Shown here piece by piece: positions 8,702-16,092 of a DNA stretch of 64,000 nt. The position numbers were made by a program, and so were the translations under genes. Position 1 is the first letter of the stretch, and each line of letters opens with the position of its first letter. This stretch comes from Hyphomicrobiaceae bacterium (GTDB lineage Bacteria; Pseudomonadota; Alphaproteobacteria; Rhizobiales; Devosiaceae), in NCBI GenBank assembly GCA_020638065.1, contig JACKJG010000008.1, positions 130,936 through 194,935 on the forward strand, in the 5' to 3' direction. The notes beneath the pieces were generated by a model. The model was given only the letters and a program-made list of their open reading frames with translations. It did no database searches and was not told the DNA's origin.

Positions 8702-9721
8702 CTAGCCCGGATTTGACAGCGAAAAAGGGGTCAATTCGCGGTCGAGAGCCGCCAGATCAGGCGGAAACGGGGCTTCAAACAACATGAATTCGCTGGTGTG
8801 AGGATGTTCGAAACCAAGCTCGGCGGCGTGCAGGGCTTGCCGGCCCAGGCCATCGACAATGGATTTCAATGGCTCCGGCAGGCGGCGGGATTTGGTCTGG
8901 AAACGGGACGCGTAAAGCGGGTCGGCGACGATGGGGTGGCCGGTATGGGCCATGTGCACGCGAATCTGATGGGTGCGGCCGGTTTCGAGGCGGCATTCGA
9001 GTTTGGCGATCTGCCAGCCCTCGCCACCGAAGCGGCCAAGGGTTTGAAAATGGGTGACGGCATGGCGGCCGGAGTCACGAATGGCCTGTTTCAGGCGGTT
9101 GCCCGGGTCACGGCCAATTGGCGCATCGATGGTGCCGGCAAAGCGCGGATGATGACCCCAGACAAAAGCGGCATAGGCGCGCCTCAGCGGACCGGTGAGC
9201 CCGTGATCGGCAAACTGTGCGGCCAGATGGTTGTGCGCCTGTTCGTTCTTGGCGGCGACCATGACGCCAGACGTGTCCTTGTCGAGGCGATGCACGATGC
9301 CTGGGCGTTTGACCCCTCCAATTCCCGCGAGACTGTCGCCGCAACGGAAGAGAAGGGCATTGACCAGCGTTCCATCAGGCGAGCCCGGGGCGGGATGGAC
9401 CACCATGCCAACCGGCTTGTTGATGACGATCACATCGTCGTCTTCATAGAGCACATCGAGGGGAATGTTCTGTGGCTCGGGATCGGCATCGATCGGCGGA
9501 GGCAGGGTGAGTGCCACAAGATCGCCGGGTTTGACCTTGAGTTTGGGCTGGACGGCGTTCTCACCGTTGACAAAGACCTCACCGTCGAGGATGAGGGCCT
9601 TGAGACGCGACCGGCTCAAATCCGGGCAGGATTTGGCCAAAAGCACGTCGAGCCGCGTTCCGTTTTCTTCGGGAGCGACCTCGAACTCAATGTCATCCAA
9701 TTCGCCAAGCGGATCGGCCAT
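8702..9721 (-). CDS. rluD: Large-subunit rRNA pseudouridine synthase, RluD family
   Basis: Converts uridines in 23S rRNA helix 69 to pseudouridine, a late ribosome-assembly step. The 339-residue protein has an N-terminal S4 RNA-binding domain (NGTRLDVLLAKSCPDLSRSR, about residues 18-75) and the RluA-type catalytic core with the diagnostic HRLDKDTSGVMV, in which the Asp is the nucleophile, and RTHQIRVHM later. Length and order fit RluD rather than the shorter RluA. The start codon is only 14 bases from that of the divergent membrane gene, so its promoter must lie within that neighbour. RluC-type specificity cannot be excluded from sequence alone. Confidence 0.88.
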   Translation of the reverse strand: MADPLGELDDIEFEVAPEENGTRLDVLLAKSCPDLSRSRLKALILDGEVFVNGENAVQPKLKVKPGDLVALTLPPPIDADPEPQNIPLDVLYEDDDVIVINKPVGMVVHPAPGSPDGTLVNALLFRCGDSLAGIGGVKRPGIVHRLDKDTSGVMVAAKNEQAHNHLAAQFADHGLTGPLRRAYAAFVWGHHPRFAGTIDAPIGRDPGNRLKQAIRDSGRHAVTHFQTLGRFGGEGWQIAKLECRLETGRTHQIRVHMAHTGHPIVADPLYASRFQTKSRRLPEPLKSIVDGLGRQALHAAELGFEHPHTSEFMLFEAPFPPDLAALDRELTPFSLSNPG

Positions 9722-9735
9722 AAAGCAGGACCTAC

Positions 9736-10074
9736 ATGTCTGACCAGAAAGAAGAGCCGCAGGAACTGACGCCCGAGGCCCGGCAATTGCTGCAAAGGGC
9801 GCGGCGCTTCTTCGTGATATTCGTCGGTATCCTGTTGATCGGCTTCGTGTCCATAGCGGCCACGCTATTTTACCGCGTCACGCGGGACGATGGCGGCACG
9901 GCGGGACGCTATCAATTGCAGCAGATTGCCTTGCCGTCTGGCTCCGAGGTCATTTCGGTGGCACCGGATGGGGACGCGCTGGTTGTGACTTTTCGGGTCG
10001 ATGGCGATACCAGCGTCGCGATCTTCGACGCGAAATCGGGTGAAATCATCCGGCAAGTTCCTGTTACGCAATGA
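9736..10074 (+). CDS. Small single-span membrane protein, DUF6476-like
   Basis: 112 residues. An acidic N-terminus (MSDQKEEPQELTPEARQLL) precedes a basic RRARRFF patch and one membrane helix, VIFVGILLIGFVSIAATLF, at about residues 30-48. The rest should be periplasmic: a small beta-rich domain that includes LPSGSEVISVAPDGDALVVT and ends DAKSGEIIRQVPV. Similar small membrane proteins sit next to rluD in many alphaproteobacteria and are named DUF6476 there; this assignment is from memory of the family pattern. It has a ribosome site (GCAGGA) in the 14-base gap to rluD. Function unknown. Confidence 0.72.
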   Translation: MSDQKEEPQELTPEARQLLQRARRFFVIFVGILLIGFVSIAATLFYRVTRDDGGTAGRYQLQQIALPSGSEVISVAPDGDALVVTFRVDGDTSVAIFDAKSGEIIRQVPVTQ

Positions 10075-10158
10075 GAATACGCCAAATGGGGTATTGACTC
10101 ATCCGCGTTGCCCAATACGCTGCTGTGGCTCCAATGACACGTGAGGCGCGGGGTAGGG

Positions 10159-12282
10159 ATGTCAACGTCTATGCTTTCAACAATCGCCGGCAGCGAATTT
10201 CTCGTGAACGTGTCCGCGAGTTACGTGCAGACCGAGAGCACCATCGCTCAACTGACCAACGGCAATTACGTGGTCGTCTATTCCTCGGTGAACGGCGATC
10301 TCTCAGGATATGGGATCAAGGCGCGCATATTCGATCAGGACGGCAATGAGGTCGTTCCCGAATTCACGGTCAACCAGAACACAAGCCTCAGTCAGACGAG
10401 CCCGTCGGTAGCGGCCTATTCGGATGGCCGGTTTGTCGTGGCCTGGACCACTGATGACAGCACCGCGGACACCGACGGAAGGGCGATCAAGGCCCGCATC
10501 GTCAACGCCGATGGCACGATGACCAATTCGGAATTTCTGGTCAATGCGAGTTCGACGGCCGACCAGAGATCGTCCGATGTCGTGCAACTGAGCAACGGCA
10601 ATGTCGTTTACGCGTGGGAAACGTTGGATGCGGCCCAGGATACCGAGGGCGCTGCCATAAAGGCCCGGATATTCAGCGAGGCTGGTGTTGGTGTCGTCAA
10701 CGAATTTCTCGTCAACGAGGTCGGTACCGGATCGCAGCTCCAAGTGGGGCTTGCGGCGTGGGCGGACGGCAAATTCGTCGCGGTCTATTATTCCGGTGAT
10801 CGCAGTGGGGGGGGCTTCCAGGTCAAGTTCCGGATCTTTGAAAATAACGGCACCGAAAGCGTGACCGAGACGATTGTGGGTGTCAGCGCGACATTCTCCA
10901 ATCTCGCTCCGGACGTGACCACGCTGGCAGATGGCGGATTTGCCATCACCCTGATCAACAGCCTCCTTCCAAGCCATGCTTACATCAACCTTTATAATCA
11001 GGACGGAAGCGTCAGGGCCGAAGGGATTCAGGTCAATTCGGATACTTTGGCCGCTGGAAATACACCGCAAGTCTTCGGGATGGAAGATGGGCGCATCCTC
11101 GTCACCTATTCGGTCGACAATTCCTCCGGGGGGACCGGGGACGATGTCTATGCGATCATTCTGAATTCTGACGGTACGGTTTCAGTTGACGAGTTCCAGG
11201 TCGCAGAACTGACCGCTGAAAACCAGCGGTACGTTGCGGTGATCGGCAATGACGTCGGTGAATTGTTTTTCACCTGGAACACCAATGACGAAACCGCCGA
11301 TACGAGTGGTGGCGGTATCAAGGGGCGGATGTTCGACGTTGGCCGCTATACCGAAGGCACGTCTTTGGGTGAGACGCTGGACGGCAACGCGGCACGCGAT
11401 GAAATCGATGGCAAGGGCGGCGATGATACGATCAGCGGGGGAGTCGGCGACGATATTCTGAGGGGTGGGAGCGGCATCGACACGCTTGAAGGCGGGTCTG
11501 GCGCTGACACGCTCTCCGGCGATGCCGGCGTTGACACGCTCAAGGGTGGCACGGGAAGCGACACGCTCGATGGCGGAAGCGACGGCGACACGCTTCTTGG
11601 GGGTGAAGGCGCCGATTTTCTGAACGGCGGCGGCGGGGACGATGTCCTCAAGGGCAATCAGGGCGTGGACGAACTTGATGGTGGCGGTGACAACGATCAA
11701 CTGTTCGGCGGAGAGAACAACGATATCCTGACCGGTGGCAGCGGCGAGGACATCCTCAAGGGTCAGACCGGAGCCGACAATCTCGACGGAGGCGGCGACA
11801 ACGACCAGCTGTTCGGTGCGGAAGGGGCTGACATTCTGGACGGCGGCAGCGGCAACGACCTGCTCAAGGGAGAGCGCGGCAACGACGAACTCGATGGCGG
11901 CACAGACGACGATGAGCTGATAGGCGGGGATGGGGCCGATATACTCGATGGCAACCGGGGAAACGACATACTGAAGGGTGATGCCGGGGCGGACATTCTG
12001 ATCGGATCGGCGGGTGACGATGAGATGACCGGTGGCGGCGGGGGCGACACGTTTGTGTTCGCGCCGGACGACGGCAATGACACGATAACGGATTTCACGA
12101 ACGGGAGTGACCTGTTCGATCTGTCGGCGTTCGGGTTCGTTTCGAAGACCGTTGCCAAGGCCAAGTTCTTTGAAATCGGAAGCGCGACCGACGACACGTT
12201 CGGTTTTGATTTCGATGGCACGGTCATCACCATCAACGGCATGGACCTCGGTGATCTCAACAATGCCGATATCATCATCTGA
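10159..12282 (+). CDS. RTX protein with seven N-terminal repeats and a long calcium-binding array
   Basis: About 707 residues, no Sec signal. The N-terminal part has seven repeats of about 55 residues, each opening with an EF-x-VN-like strand (SEFLVN, PEFTVN, SEFLVN, NEFLVN, ETIVGV, GIQVN, EFQVA) and holding an FVVAW-like core strand. It is followed by more than twenty glycine-rich RTX nonapeptides (GGxGxDxLx) that bind calcium outside the cell. The end has the RTX C-terminal cap FVFAPDDGNDTITDF and finishes DLNNADIIII, as in type I secretion substrates. Start: ATG 10159 with GGGG before it is better than the GTG at 10141. No type I exporter lies in the window. Role unknown; adhesin or surface protein is a guess. 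Confidence 0.85.
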   Translation: MSTSMLSTIAGSEFLVNVSASYVQTESTIAQLTNGNYVVVYSSVNGDLSGYGIKARIFDQDGNEVVPEFTVNQNTSLSQTSPSVAAYSDGRFVVAWTTDDSTADTDGRAIKARIVNADGTMTNSEFLVNASSTADQRSSDVVQLSNGNVVYAWETLDAAQDTEGAAIKARIFSEAGVGVVNEFLVNEVGTGSQLQVGLAAWADGKFVAVYYSGDRSGGGFQVKFRIFENNGTESVTETIVGVSATFSNLAPDVTTLADGGFAITLINSLLPSHAYINLYNQDGSVRAEGIQVNSDTLAAGNTPQVFGMEDGRILVTYSVDNSSGGTGDDVYAIILNSDGTVSVDEFQVAELTAENQRYVAVIGNDVGELFFTWNTNDETADTSGGGIKGRMFDVGRYTEGTSLGETLDGNAARDEIDGKGGDDTISGGVGDDILRGGSGIDTLEGGSGADTLSGDAGVDTLKGGTGSDTLDGGSDGDTLLGGEGADFLNGGGGDDVLKGNQGVDELDGGGDNDQLFGGENNDILTGGSGEDILKGQTGADNLDGGGDNDQLFGAEGADILDGGSGNDLLKGERGNDELDGGTDDDELIGGDGADILDGNRGNDILKGDAGADILIGSAGDDEMTGGGGGDTFVFAPDDGNDTITDFTNGSDLFDLSAFGFVSKTVAKAKFFEIGSATDDTFGFDFDGTVITINGMDLGDLNNADIII

Positions 12283-12314
12283 GTGCAGCAGCAGAGGCTG
12301 ACCGTCCCGCAAGG

Positions 12315-12332
12315 GACGCAGCGAATTGCGTC
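12315..12332. repeat. Hairpin-forming inverted repeat after the RTX gene
   Basis: GACGCA-GCGAAT-TGCGTC is a perfect six-base stem, preceded at 12304 by a five-base one (GTCCC-GCAA-GGGAC). It lies 33 bases after the RTX stop. A run of seven T follows only about 40 bases later, so a classic intrinsic terminator is not shown. Confidence 0.35.
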
Positions 12333-12390
12333 CAGACCATCTTTGATGGAATCAAAACATCAGTTCTGAGTTCTTTTTTTGCCGCAGGAT

Positions 12391-12432
12391 CGAACCGGAA
12401 AACCGGTCTGCACCTTTCCGGAACCTGTTCTA
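12391..12432. repeat. Hyphomicrobiales-type intergenic repeat, copy 1
   Basis: This stretch opens CGAACCGGAAAACCGG and closes GGAACCTGTTCTAG. It matches a second copy at 43938-43980 at about 32 of 43 positions, including an identical first 15 bases. Short interspersed elements of this kind are common between genes in Rhizobiales. Its right end supplies the stop codon of the neighbouring coiled-coil gene on the minus strand. Confidence 0.55.
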
Positions 12433-13569
12433 GCGGGCGTGAAGATCCTTGAGCGCCTGCATGCGTTCAGACAGGCGGCCACCCTCGCCACTTTCTTCCG
12501 TAACATCGGCGAGGTCGAGATGGTCACCGGTGCCCTCGTCTTCGAGATTGTCGGCAAAGCGGCGGACCCGGTCGAACAGGCTGGCGCCCTCGGCTTCTCC
12601 CGCCTCTTCATCAACGGAAAAGACCAGGCGCGAAACGTCCGATGCGATATCGTTCAGACGCTCGCGCAGATGGCTTTGTTCCACGCGCTCGTCATCCCAC
12701 TCGTTCAGGATGGCTGATTCAACGCCGACAATCTTTTCGCGGAGGTTTTCAAGTTCCTCTTCAAGCGACAGTTTTTCAGCCAGGAGTTGGCCGTTCTTGG
12801 TTTCCTCGATTTCGACCATGGAGTGGGTTTCTTCGAGAAGCGCGGTGAGGCGGGACTCGGCGCTGGCGATACGGGCTTCGGCTTCCATCAGCGAGGTCGA
12901 CTCGCTGTCGATGCGGTCGTCGCGGTCGGCGAGGTTCCTGCGAAGCTCAGAGATCTGCAGATGCGCGGCCGCGGTTTCGGAATCATGGGCCTCCATTTGC
13001 GAAATCAGCGAATGAACCTGTTCCTCGTAGCGTTCGGAACGGGCGCGCTCGCGCTCGAGAGCGCCCAAAAGTTCGTCGATCTCGTCTGCGGAAATCGCAC
13101 CACCGGCATTGCGGTAGCGTTCCAGTTCCGCGACCTTGCGATCAAGGTCCCGATCCTTCATGCGCAATCGTTGTGCAAGGTCGGTGCCTTCCTTTTCAAG
13201 ATCGAGAATGCGGCGGCGCAACTGGGCCTCGCGCTCTTCGAGTTCGCGCACGATGACCAATTGTTCGTCGCGGTCGGCGCGCAATTGTGCCTGTTCGGAT
13301 TTCTTGCGATTGACTTCGGCGATCTGGTCGGCGAGCCGCTTGCGCAGCGCCTCGACATTCATTTCGAGCCGGCGGGTGGAGAGGGCGAATTCGGCGCGCA
13401 GTTGATCCTTGTCGGCCCGATACTCCGACATGGTCATCGGGGTTGCCGCTTCGATGCGTTTCTTGGTCAGCCGGACTGCGCGCTGCCAGATCGAGGGGAC
13501 GATCATGAGCGCGAGCAGGGCCGCGGCCAGAAAGCCGAGCAGAAAATACATCGAATTTTCGATGACCAT
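12430..13569 (-). CDS. Membrane-anchored coiled-coil protein, function unknown
   Basis: About 379 residues. One N-terminal membrane helix (SMYFLLGFLAAALLALMIVP, residues 5-24) is followed by a basic stop-transfer patch and then some 300 residues of charged heptads (for example RELEEREAQLRRRILDLEKE), a strong long coiled coil facing the cytoplasm. The tail is acidic. I chose MVIENSMYF, preceded by AAGAGGTT, over an ATG 42 bases upstream. A perfect CtrA recognition sequence lies about 70 bases upstream, so this gene is probably cell-cycle regulated. The layout recalls membrane-tethered scaffold or envelope-organising proteins, but no family name can be given from the sequence. Confidence 0.82.
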   Translation of the reverse strand: MVIENSMYFLLGFLAAALLALMIVPSIWQRAVRLTKKRIEAATPMTMSEYRADKDQLRAEFALSTRRLEMNVEALRKRLADQIAEVNRKKSEQAQLRADRDEQLVIVRELEEREAQLRRRILDLEKEGTDLAQRLRMKDRDLDRKVAELERYRNAGGAISADEIDELLGALERERARSERYEEQVHSLISQMEAHDSETAAAHLQISELRRNLADRDDRIDSESTSLMEAEARIASAESRLTALLEETHSMVEIEETKNGQLLAEKLSLEEELENLREKIVGVESAILNEWDDERVEQSHLRERLNDIASDVSRLVFSVDEEAGEAEGASLFDRVRRFADNLEDEGTGDHLDLADVTEESGEGGRLSERMQALKDLHAR

Positions 13570-13637
13570 GGCAACCTCTTTTGTCCGGGTGGCACGCAAT
13601 TGCCGCATCATGCCACCGGTTTGGCCCCTCGGCCAAC

Positions 13638-13653
13638 TTAAGCAAAGATTAAC
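13638..13653. promoter_or_regulatory. Perfect CtrA box (TTAA-N7-TTAAC)
   Basis: TTAAGCAAAGATTAAC matches the full CtrA consensus exactly, with the seven-base spacing. A further TTAA follows at 13655. It lies between eipA and the coiled-coil gene, both on the minus strand, 69-84 bases upstream of the latter's start. That is a plausible promoter position. Confidence 0.65.
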
Positions 13654-13740
13654 CTTAAGAAAAAGCGCGAAATTGGCGCGGCGTTCGTAATCGGGCGAAT
13701 TCCGCGCGATTCAGAGCGGGCGATAGCTAATGGCTGTGGT

Positions 13741-14319
13741 CTAGAACGGGTTCCAGGTCGGCTCGTAAGTGAACTTGAGATAGCCCACGCTAACCCCCAG
13801 CCTCGCACCAACACCCGCCCGAATGGGCACGACGACCACGTTGCCACGCTTGAGCACCGTCATGCCGAAGCCGCCGACGACAAAGGCCGTGCCGGCCACG
13901 CCGGGATAGCGGTTGTACATGGCTTCAACCGAGGGAAGATTATAAACGAGCATCATGACCCGGCTGCCGTCGCCGCCAATGTCGAAACCCACGCTTGGGC
14001 CCTGCCAAAAAATGTCGTGCTCGCCGACATTGCGGGTAAACATCGTGCCTTCGCCGTAGCGGCCGCCGAGCAACAGGGCACCCGAACCTTCCTGGCCAAG
14101 AATGTAGGCGTTGGGTTGGCCGAATTGACCCACGGCGCGCTCGACAAGCGAGGCGAGGCCCTCGGAAACCGCACCGAAGAACTGATGTCCGGTCGTAACG
14201 AGTTCATCAGATGAATAGGTGTCCGAGACCGACCCTTGAGCCTGTGCTGCCACTGGCGCAAGGCAGAGTGCGAGAACGAGGCCAATGATTGCTGAAAGTC
14301 GGGCGAAGGTCTGGGTCAT
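13741..14319 (-). CDS. eipA: DUF1134 envelope protein, EipA family
   Basis: 192 residues. A Sec signal peptide (LSAIIGLVLALCLAPVAAQAQ) leads to a mature periplasmic domain of about 165 residues. It has the DUF1134 pattern: DELVTTGHQFFGAVSEGLA, then GGRYGEGTM, WQGPSVGFDIGGDGSR and the end GYLKFTYEPTWNPF. In Brucella the homologue EipA is a periplasmic protein needed for envelope integrity; that function is carried over from the family. The neighbour upstream on the other strand is a secreted YHS-domain protein, so the promoter region is divergent. Confidence 0.85.
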   Translation of the reverse strand: MTQTFARLSAIIGLVLALCLAPVAAQAQGSVSDTYSSDELVTTGHQFFGAVSEGLASLVERAVGQFGQPNAYILGQEGSGALLLGGRYGEGTMFTRNVGEHDIFWQGPSVGFDIGGDGSRVMMLVYNLPSVEAMYNRYPGVAGTAFVVGGFGMTVLKRGNVVVVPIRAGVGARLGVSVGYLKFTYEPTWNPF

Positions 14320-14439
14320 TTCGTGGATCCGTGATGGCTAAGTGGAACGCGCACCTTGAGGTTTTACCAATGCCTCATTTTTCGGCTCTAGACTTGGGCA
14401 AATCCTGATGCGCGAATCTGGCGTGCGATAGCGGCGATC

Positions 14440-15210
14440 ATGCGGCAAAGCAGTAAACAATTCTTCACGATGTTTCGGCCGGTGCTCCTGGCCGGGTTGC
14501 TGGCGTGCGGATTGGCGTTGTTGGCTGTTGCGGCCCCTGCATTTGCCCAGCAAGACCAAGCGGTACCGGGTCCGGAAGCAAGCCCGCCCGCCGCAACGCC
14601 AGCAGGCGACATTCCGGCGGACGTGTCCGCCACGGAGGTTTCTGCCGGCGAAACGGGCGCCAATGTACAGGGTAATGCCGAAACCGCAGATGGGCAGGCA
14701 ATGTCCGATGCGCCGGACGGGGATGCCGATGCGTCTGCGCCGCAAAAACCTTCCTGGCAACCGTTCGGTTCCGCGCCGGTTATTGAGGATCCGGTCAATC
14801 TCGACACGCCTTTGATCGGGCCCTATCTCACCGATGCACTCACCGGGGTGGCGCTCAGCGGCTATGACCCGGTCTCCTATTTTACAGCCGGTGAACCGCA
14901 AATGGGCAGTTCCGAACTTGAATTCTATTGGCAGGGCGTATCCTGGTATTTCGCTTCGCTGGCCAATCTCGAGAATTTCAGACGGGCGCCCGAATTCTAT
15001 GCACCGCAATTCGGCGGACATGGCGCAATGAGCATGGCGCGCGGATATCTTTCGCAGGGAGACCCGCAAATCTATCTGGTGCTGGATGACGAATTGTTCC
15101 TGTTCTATTCGGCCGGCAACAAAATCGCATTTCAGGAGATCGTGAATTCCGCGCGGTTGGATGCCCGGCAGAACTGGGCGCGGCTTCGCGACGGGTTGGT
15201 GCTGCGCTAG
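14440..15210 (+). CDS. Secreted YHS-domain protein
   Basis: 256 residues. The N-terminus carries a signal peptide (FRPVLLAGLLACGLALLAVA, likely cut near AFAQQ), then a Pro/Ala/Glu-rich linker to about residue 105. The C-terminal half holds a YHS-type domain: GVALSGYDPVSYFTAGEPQ, then YWQGVSWYFASLANLENFRR and FYAPQFGGHGA, where Tyr, His and Ser positions resemble metal-site residues of the family. Such periplasmic YHS proteins are thought to bind metals; the metal is not known here. An ATG at 14470 is an alternative start, since neither has a strong ribosome site. It is divergent from eipA. Confidence 0.8.
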   Translation: MRQSSKQFFTMFRPVLLAGLLACGLALLAVAAPAFAQQDQAVPGPEASPPAATPAGDIPADVSATEVSAGETGANVQGNAETADGQAMSDAPDGDADASAPQKPSWQPFGSAPVIEDPVNLDTPLIGPYLTDALTGVALSGYDPVSYFTAGEPQMGSSELEFYWQGVSWYFASLANLENFRRAPEFYAPQFGGHGAMSMARGYLSQGDPQIYLVLDDELFLFYSAGNKIAFQEIVNSARLDARQNWARLRDGLVLR

Positions 15211-15312
15211 CCGTTTCCGAAGGTTTCGCCTGTTTGAAAGGCGGTTGATGCGGTTGCCGCTCGCCGAATTGCGAGCCATGTTTAGCCACTGATTCGACAA
15301 GCGGCGGAACCA

Positions 15313-15969
15313 ATGGCTGATATCATCAATTTGAGCGCAAACGACCTGGCGTCCATGCTGTGTTCGCGGGTTTGCCACGACCTGATCAATCCGGTGGGTG
15401 CCATCGGCAACGGGTTGCAGGCGCTGACGGACCCGGCGCAGGTAGAGATGCGTGACATTGCGCAGGACCTGATTGCCAATGCGTCCAAACAGGCCCTCGC
15501 CAAGCTGGAATATGCACGGCTGGCCTATGGTGCGTCGTCAACCGCGGGCACGCAGTTCGATACGCGTGAGTGCGAACGGGTTGCCAATGTCTTTTTCGAG
15601 ATCGTCAAGCCGGAACTCGAATGGCAGATCACGCCGGTCATGATTGCCAAGAACCGCGGCAAGCTGTTGATGAACATGCTTCTCATCGCAGCTGAATCCG
15701 TGCCGCGTGGCGGCAAGGTCACCGTTGCCCTGAGCGGCGAACCGGACAAGGAAATGATCAGCATCGTTTCGACGTCCGATCCCGAGCAGAAGCAGAAGAC
15801 GCTCATTCCCAACGGCGTTGAGGAACTGGTGGCCGGCAATCCGGAAGAGGGCGTCGATGCCCGCGGCATTCAGCCATTCTATACCGGGGTGCTGGCGCGC
15901 CTGGTCGACATGGATGTCGCGATCAAACTGGACGGAACGACGTTTAGTATCGTGGCCACACCCAAGTAA
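15313..15969 (+). CDS. chpT: Histidine phosphotransferase of the CckA-ChpT-CtrA relay
   Basis: Carries phosphate from the hybrid kinase CckA to CtrA and CpdR. The 218-residue protein has the ChpT dimerisation and phosphorylation helix with SRVCHDLINPVGAIGNGL; the receiving residue is His22. A degenerate ATPase-like fold follows (RGKLLMNMLLIAAESVPRGG), which no longer binds ATP in this family. The C-terminus GIQPFYTGVLARLVDMD is typical of alphaproteobacterial ChpT. It stands just upstream of the chemotaxis cluster on the same strand, with about 120 bases to cheA, so co-transcription is possible. CtrA, its final target, is encoded 8 kb away. Confidence 0.92.
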   Translation: MADIINLSANDLASMLCSRVCHDLINPVGAIGNGLQALTDPAQVEMRDIAQDLIANASKQALAKLEYARLAYGASSTAGTQFDTRECERVANVFFEIVKPELEWQITPVMIAKNRGKLLMNMLLIAAESVPRGGKVTVALSGEPDKEMISIVSTSDPEQKQKTLIPNGVEELVAGNPEEGVDARGIQPFYTGVLARLVDMDVAIKLDGTTFSIVATPK

Positions 15970-16092
15970 ATATTCACATCAGATCAATCCCTTAGGTACG
16001 AACACGTGACCAGCCGCGCGGCAAGTAATCGTTAACCGCGCGGGCGGCAGGCTTGGCGCTCAACCACACCCAATGTGCGGACCGGGCGCGAC

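Noticed and set aside
11400..12050. Tandem DNA repeats that could suggest a CRISPR-like or satellite array
   Set aside because: They are degenerate copies that encode the RTX nonapeptides in one long reading frame. There are no constant repeats with unique spacers.
12370..12380. T-run as intrinsic terminator of the RTX gene
   Set aside because: No stable GC-rich stem directly precedes the seven T. The hairpins lie about 40 bases before it.
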